NCBI RefSeq assembly: GCF_002295065.1
Contig: NZ_NSGG01000004.1
Span: forward strand, 62,001-126,000
Length of the DNA: 64,000 nucleotides
Direction: 5' to 3'
Origin: Mesorhizobium sp. WSM3859
GTDB taxonomy: Bacteria; Pseudomonadota; Alphaproteobacteria; Rhizobiales; Rhizobiaceae
The translations under genes and the position numbers were made by a program. Positions within the stretch are counted from its first letter, which is position 1, and the number at the start of each line of letters is the position of its first letter. The notes below the pieces were generated by a model. It had not been told where the DNA came from. It worked only from the letters and a program-made list of their open reading frames with translations, and made no database searches. Positions 61,328 to 64,000 of this stretch are shown here, in pieces.

Positions 61328-61443
61328 GGCGGCCTGCGACCGAAAAGCCGCCCGTCATTGTAATGTCAAAGCGCGGGGCCTACGTCTTGCCGGTCCGAAA
61401 CCCTGCCCGGGCGCATTCGGCCGGGCCAATTCTGGAGGCACTG

Positions 61444-62175
61444 ATGCTCGACCCCAAGAAGCTGCTCGACGACCTTCTCGGCTCGCAAATCCCTGGGACC
61501 GGCTCGACCGTGCGCGACAAGGCGGGGCAGGCGGTGCAGATGGCGAAGGACAATCCGCTGGCCGCCGGCGCGCTGGCGGCCGTGCTGCTCGGCACAGGCA
61601 CCGGCCGGCAGGTTACGGGCGCGGCCATCAAGCTCGGCGGCCTGGCGGCGATCGGCGGCCTCGCCTACAAAGCCTATCAGAATTACAAGGCCGGCAACGA
61701 GCCGGCGCAGGCGCCCGCGTCCGGCGAGCCTGAACTGCTGCCGCCGCCCGCCGATACCGCCTTCGATCCCGCGCAGGCGCCGCAAGGCGAGGCCGAGTTC
61801 ACGCTGACCTTGGTCCGGGCGATGATCTCTGCGGCGAAGGCCGACGGTCATGTCGACGACGAAGAGCGCAAGAAGATCGCCGACAAGCTCAAGCTCGCCG
61901 GCATCGGCGCTGAAGCGGAAAAATTCCTGCTTGCCGAGCTCGATAGACCGCTCGATCTCGACACGCTGGTTGCCGGCGCCAAGACCGATGCGCAGAAGCT
62001 CGAGCTCTACACCGCCTCGCGTCTGACCATCGATCCTGACACCCGCGCCGAGCGCGGCTATCTCGACCTGCTTGCCGGCCGGCTCGGCCTGCCGGATGCC
62101 CTGGTCGATCATGTCGAAGCGACGGTTTCGGCGGCCAAGGTGCCGGCCGGGAGCGCGCCCGGTTCGCCGTGGTGA
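61444..62175 (+). CDS. DUF533 / TerB-like family protein
   Basis: A 243-residue protein. LDPKKLLDDLLGSQIPGTGS opens, a hydrophobic Gly/Ala-rich segment (NPLAAGALAAVLLGTGTGRQ, LGGLAAIGGLAYKAYQNY) suggests membrane association. The C-terminal half (VRAMISAAKADGHVDDEERK to ASRLTIDPDTRAERGYLDLL) is the DUF533 fold related to TerB. Function is unknown. It has its own region after trhO, and is followed by a terminator. Confidence 0.85.
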   Translation: MLDPKKLLDDLLGSQIPGTGSTVRDKAGQAVQMAKDNPLAAGALAAVLLGTGTGRQVTGAAIKLGGLAAIGGLAYKAYQNYKAGNEPAQAPASGEPELLPPPADTAFDPAQAPQGEAEFTLTLVRAMISAAKADGHVDDEERKKIADKLKLAGIGAEAEKFLLAELDRPLDLDTLVAGAKTDAQKLELYTASRLTIDPDTRAERGYLDLLAGRLGLPDALVDHVEATVSAAKVPAGSAPGSPW

Positions 62176-62297
62176 ACAAGCGTTGGTAAACGCCAGCCGG
62201 CGACGCCTTGCCGATCGCTAATCTCTCGTTAACCCAGAAAGCGCATCATTCTAACCAGTCGGACCGGCTTTTCCTCCTCCCAAGCGCGGTTCAGATC

Positions 62298-62325
62298 GGG
62301 GCGGTCGCCAATGGCCGCCCTTTTT
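62298..62325 (+). terminator. Rho-independent terminator after the DUF533 gene
   Basis: GGGCGG and CCGCCC pair around a 10-nt loop, followed by TTTTTG. It lies 120 bp after the DUF533 stop and 90 bp before the next SDR start. Confidence 0.75.
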
Positions 62326-62416
62326 GTTGGCCCTTTCTTTATCGCCAACAGCGGCTTGCCTTGATCCCTGGCATTTGCGATGCCACGTCTTTGCATGCAT
62401 GACCGGGAGGACGGCG

Positions 62417-63178
62417 ATGACCGCCATAGCAGAGAAGACCGCTATCGTGACCGGCGCCGGCACCGGCATCGGCAAGAGCGTCGCCACGGCGCTGCTCAAG
62501 GCCGGCTGGAACACGGTGTTCTGCGGGCGCCGCAAGGCGGTTCTGGAGGAGGCGATCGCCGAGGCGGGCAAGACGCAGGCCAAGGCATTGGCCGTCGCCT
62601 GCGACATCAGCAAGGCCGGCGAGGTCGACGACATGTTCGAGACCGTGCTCGAGGCCTTCGGCCGCGTCGACCTGCTCTTCAACAATGCCGGCATGGGTTA
62701 CAAGTCGACACTGATCGACGAAATTCCGGTCGAGGTCTGGAACGACGTCGTCGGCGTCAATCTCACCGGCTCGTTCCTGTGCGCCCGCGCCGCCTTCGGC
62801 GCCATGCGCCGGCAAAAGCCGATGGGCGGCCGCATCATCAACAACGGCTCGGTGTCGGCCTACGCGCCGCGCCCCGGCTCCGCGCCCTATACGGCGACCA
62901 AGCACGCCATCACCGGGCTCACCAAGACGCTGGCGCTCGACGGCCGGCCCTTCGACATCGCCTGCGGCCAGATCGACATCGGCAATGCACTGACCGAGAT
63001 GGCGCAGCCGATGACGGTCGGCGTGCCGCAGGCCAATGGCTCGATCGCCGCCGAGGCGGTGATGGACGTGCAGCGCGTCGCCGACGCGGTGCTGCACATG
63101 GCCAGCCTGCCGCTCGACGCCAATGTGCTGTTCATGACGGTGATGGCGACGAAGATGCCGTTCGTCGGGCGCGGATAG
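62417..63178 (+). CDS. SDR-family oxidoreductase
   Basis: A 253-residue SDR. TGAGTGIG near residue 12, FNNAG near 89, NNGSVSAYAPRPGSAPYTAT with the catalytic Ser, Tyr and Lys (YTATK). The C-terminal PLDANVLFMTVMATKMPFVG resembles FabG-like proteins seen near aminotransferases. The start ATG at 62417 follows GGGAGGACGGCG. Substrate unknown; stop is 12 bp from the convergent aminotransferase. Confidence 0.9.
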   Translation: MTAIAEKTAIVTGAGTGIGKSVATALLKAGWNTVFCGRRKAVLEEAIAEAGKTQAKALAVACDISKAGEVDDMFETVLEAFGRVDLLFNNAGMGYKSTLIDEIPVEVWNDVVGVNLTGSFLCARAAFGAMRRQKPMGGRIINNGSVSAYAPRPGSAPYTATKHAITGLTKTLALDGRPFDIACGQIDIGNALTEMAQPMTVGVPQANGSIAAEAVMDVQRVADAVLHMASLPLDANVLFMTVMATKMPFVGRG

Positions 63179-63190
63179 GCGCCTAACGGG

Positions 63191-64000
63191 TCACTTCTTC
63201 AGAAACGCCTCGATCCGCTCAAGCGCGCGCAGGATGTTCTCCTCGGAATTGGCGTAGGACAGCCGGATGTAGCCTTCGCCGAGCACGCCGAAGTCGGGGC
63301 CGCCGATCAGCGCAACGCCTGCATCCTCCAGCAGCGCCGAGGCAAGCTTCTTGGCCTTCCAGCCGGTCTTCGAAACGTTGGGGAAGGCGTAGAACGCGCC
63401 TTTCGGCGTGATGCAGGAAATGCCGGGCAGCGCGTTCAGCCCCTCGACCACGATCTTCCTGCGGTTGTCGAAGGCGCGCATCATCTTGTCGACATCGTCC
63501 TGCGGGCCGTCGATCGCGGCGACCCCGGCAAACTGGCTCGGCGCGTTGACACAGGACCAGCAGTTCACCGCCAGCTTGCGCACCTTGTCGTAGAGATAGG
63601 CGCCCTTGTCGCCGTTCGGCCAGATCGACCAGCCCATGCGCCAGCCGGTCATCGCCCACGTCTTCGACCAGCCGTTGAGCACGATCAGGCGGTCGCGGAT
63701 TTCGGGGAAGTTGAGCAGCGAGCAGTGGGTCTCGCCGTCATAGGTCATGACGTCGTAGATCTCGTCCGACATGATGGCGACGTCAGGGTGCTTCTCCAGG
63801 CCCTTGACCAGCTTCTCGATCTCGGCGCGGGGCGTGACGCCACCGGTCGGATTGGCGGGCGAGTTGAGGATGAGCAGCCTGGTCTTCGGCGTGATCAGCG
63901 CCAGCGTCTCGTCGGCCGAGAAGGCAAAGCCGTTCTCCTCGCGGATCGGCACCGGCACCGGCGTGGCGCCGGTGAACTCGATCATCGAGCGATAGATCGG
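63191..64000 (-). CDS. Class I/II aminotransferase, N-terminus outside the window
   Basis: The C-terminal 269 codons of a fold-type I PLP enzyme; the N-terminal part is beyond position 64000. NSPANPTGGV, MSDEIYDVMTYDGETHCSLL, the Schiff-base Lys in NGWSKTWAMTGWRMGW and the Arg in YIRLSYANSEENIL are characteristic of aspartate/aromatic-type aminotransferases. The frame remains open to the window end (PIYRSMIEF). The specific amino donor cannot be assigned. Confidence 0.9.
   Translation of the reverse strand, partial: PIYRSMIEFTGATPVPVPIREENGFAFSADETLALITPKTRLLILNSPANPTGGVTPRAEIEKLVKGLEKHPDVAIMSDEIYDVMTYDGETHCSLLNFPEIRDRLIVLNGWSKTWAMTGWRMGWSIWPNGDKGAYLYDKVRKLAVNCWSCVNAPSQFAGVAAIDGPQDDVDKMMRAFDNRRKIVVEGLNALPGISCITPKGAFYAFPNVSKTGWKAKKLASALLEDAGVALIGGPDFGVLGEGYIRLSYANSEENILRALERIEAFLKK

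Overview
The window is a high-GC, gene-dense stretch of an alphaproteobacterial chromosome. Gene content points to the Rhizobiales, most likely a Mesorhizobium-like Phyllobacteriaceae: CpdR, an Omp10-type lipoprotein near ferrochelatase, homospermidine synthase, a ROSE-controlled Hsp20, a CUT1 ABC operon with two GMC oxidoreductases, and several families of palindromic intergenic repeats. That placement is inferred from gene families; no rRNA is present. No insertion sequence, integrase, prophage or CRISPR array was found.

Layout. (1) 1-15220, minus strand: a LacI-headed array of about 14 genes, read from LacI downwards: LacI, Gfo/Idh oxidoreductase, CoA-transferase, crotonase, aldehyde dehydrogenase, ABC sugar importer (binding protein, two permeases, ATPase), GMC oxidoreductase, SDR, second GMC oxidoreductase, Dabb protein, and the first 20 codons of an MFS transporter. 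A DUF993 (dihydrodipicolinate-synthase-like) gene diverges from LacI across an intergenic region with matching palindromic operators. Together they look like uptake, oxidation and CoA-dependent breakdown of an unidentified sugar-like compound. (2) 16698-19083: GDP-L-fucose synthase overlapping a putative fucosyltransferase-like protein. (3) 19084-26583: repeat, SDR remnant, DUF1330 gene, tRNA-Val, cpdR, N-formylglutamate amidohydrolase-like gene, histidinol-phosphatase/IMPase, alpha/beta hydrolase, hsp20 with RpoH-like promoter and ROSE thermometer, a frameshifted metallo-beta-lactamase-fold gene, and threonine aldolase. (4) 27075-33464: gltB and gltD. (5) 33619-46042: envelope and housekeeping genes: DUF459/SGNH protein, lytic transglycosylase, galU, beta-barrel protein, kdsD, NfeD plus SPFH pair, hemH, 5'-nucleotidase-LysM fusion, Omp10-like lipoprotein. 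(6) 46129-53492: homospermidine synthase, a pabB-pabC-DUF3445 operon whose last gene appears to start with CTG, a membrane-anchored HhH protein, and an M3 oligopeptidase. (7) 53643-64000: sigma-54 response regulator, DUF882 protein, tRNA-Gln, AraC regulator divergent from an SDR across a 23-bp tandem array, eda, trhO, DUF533 gene, another SDR, and a truncated class I aminotransferase.

The points most worth a second look are the LacI catabolic locus with unknown substrate, the paired 140-bp palindromes at 33463-33606 and 37306-37445 (same core, unrelated self-complementary arms, both between convergent genes), the fcl/fucosyltransferase-like pair, the 23-bp tandem array, and the CTG start of the DUF3445 gene.
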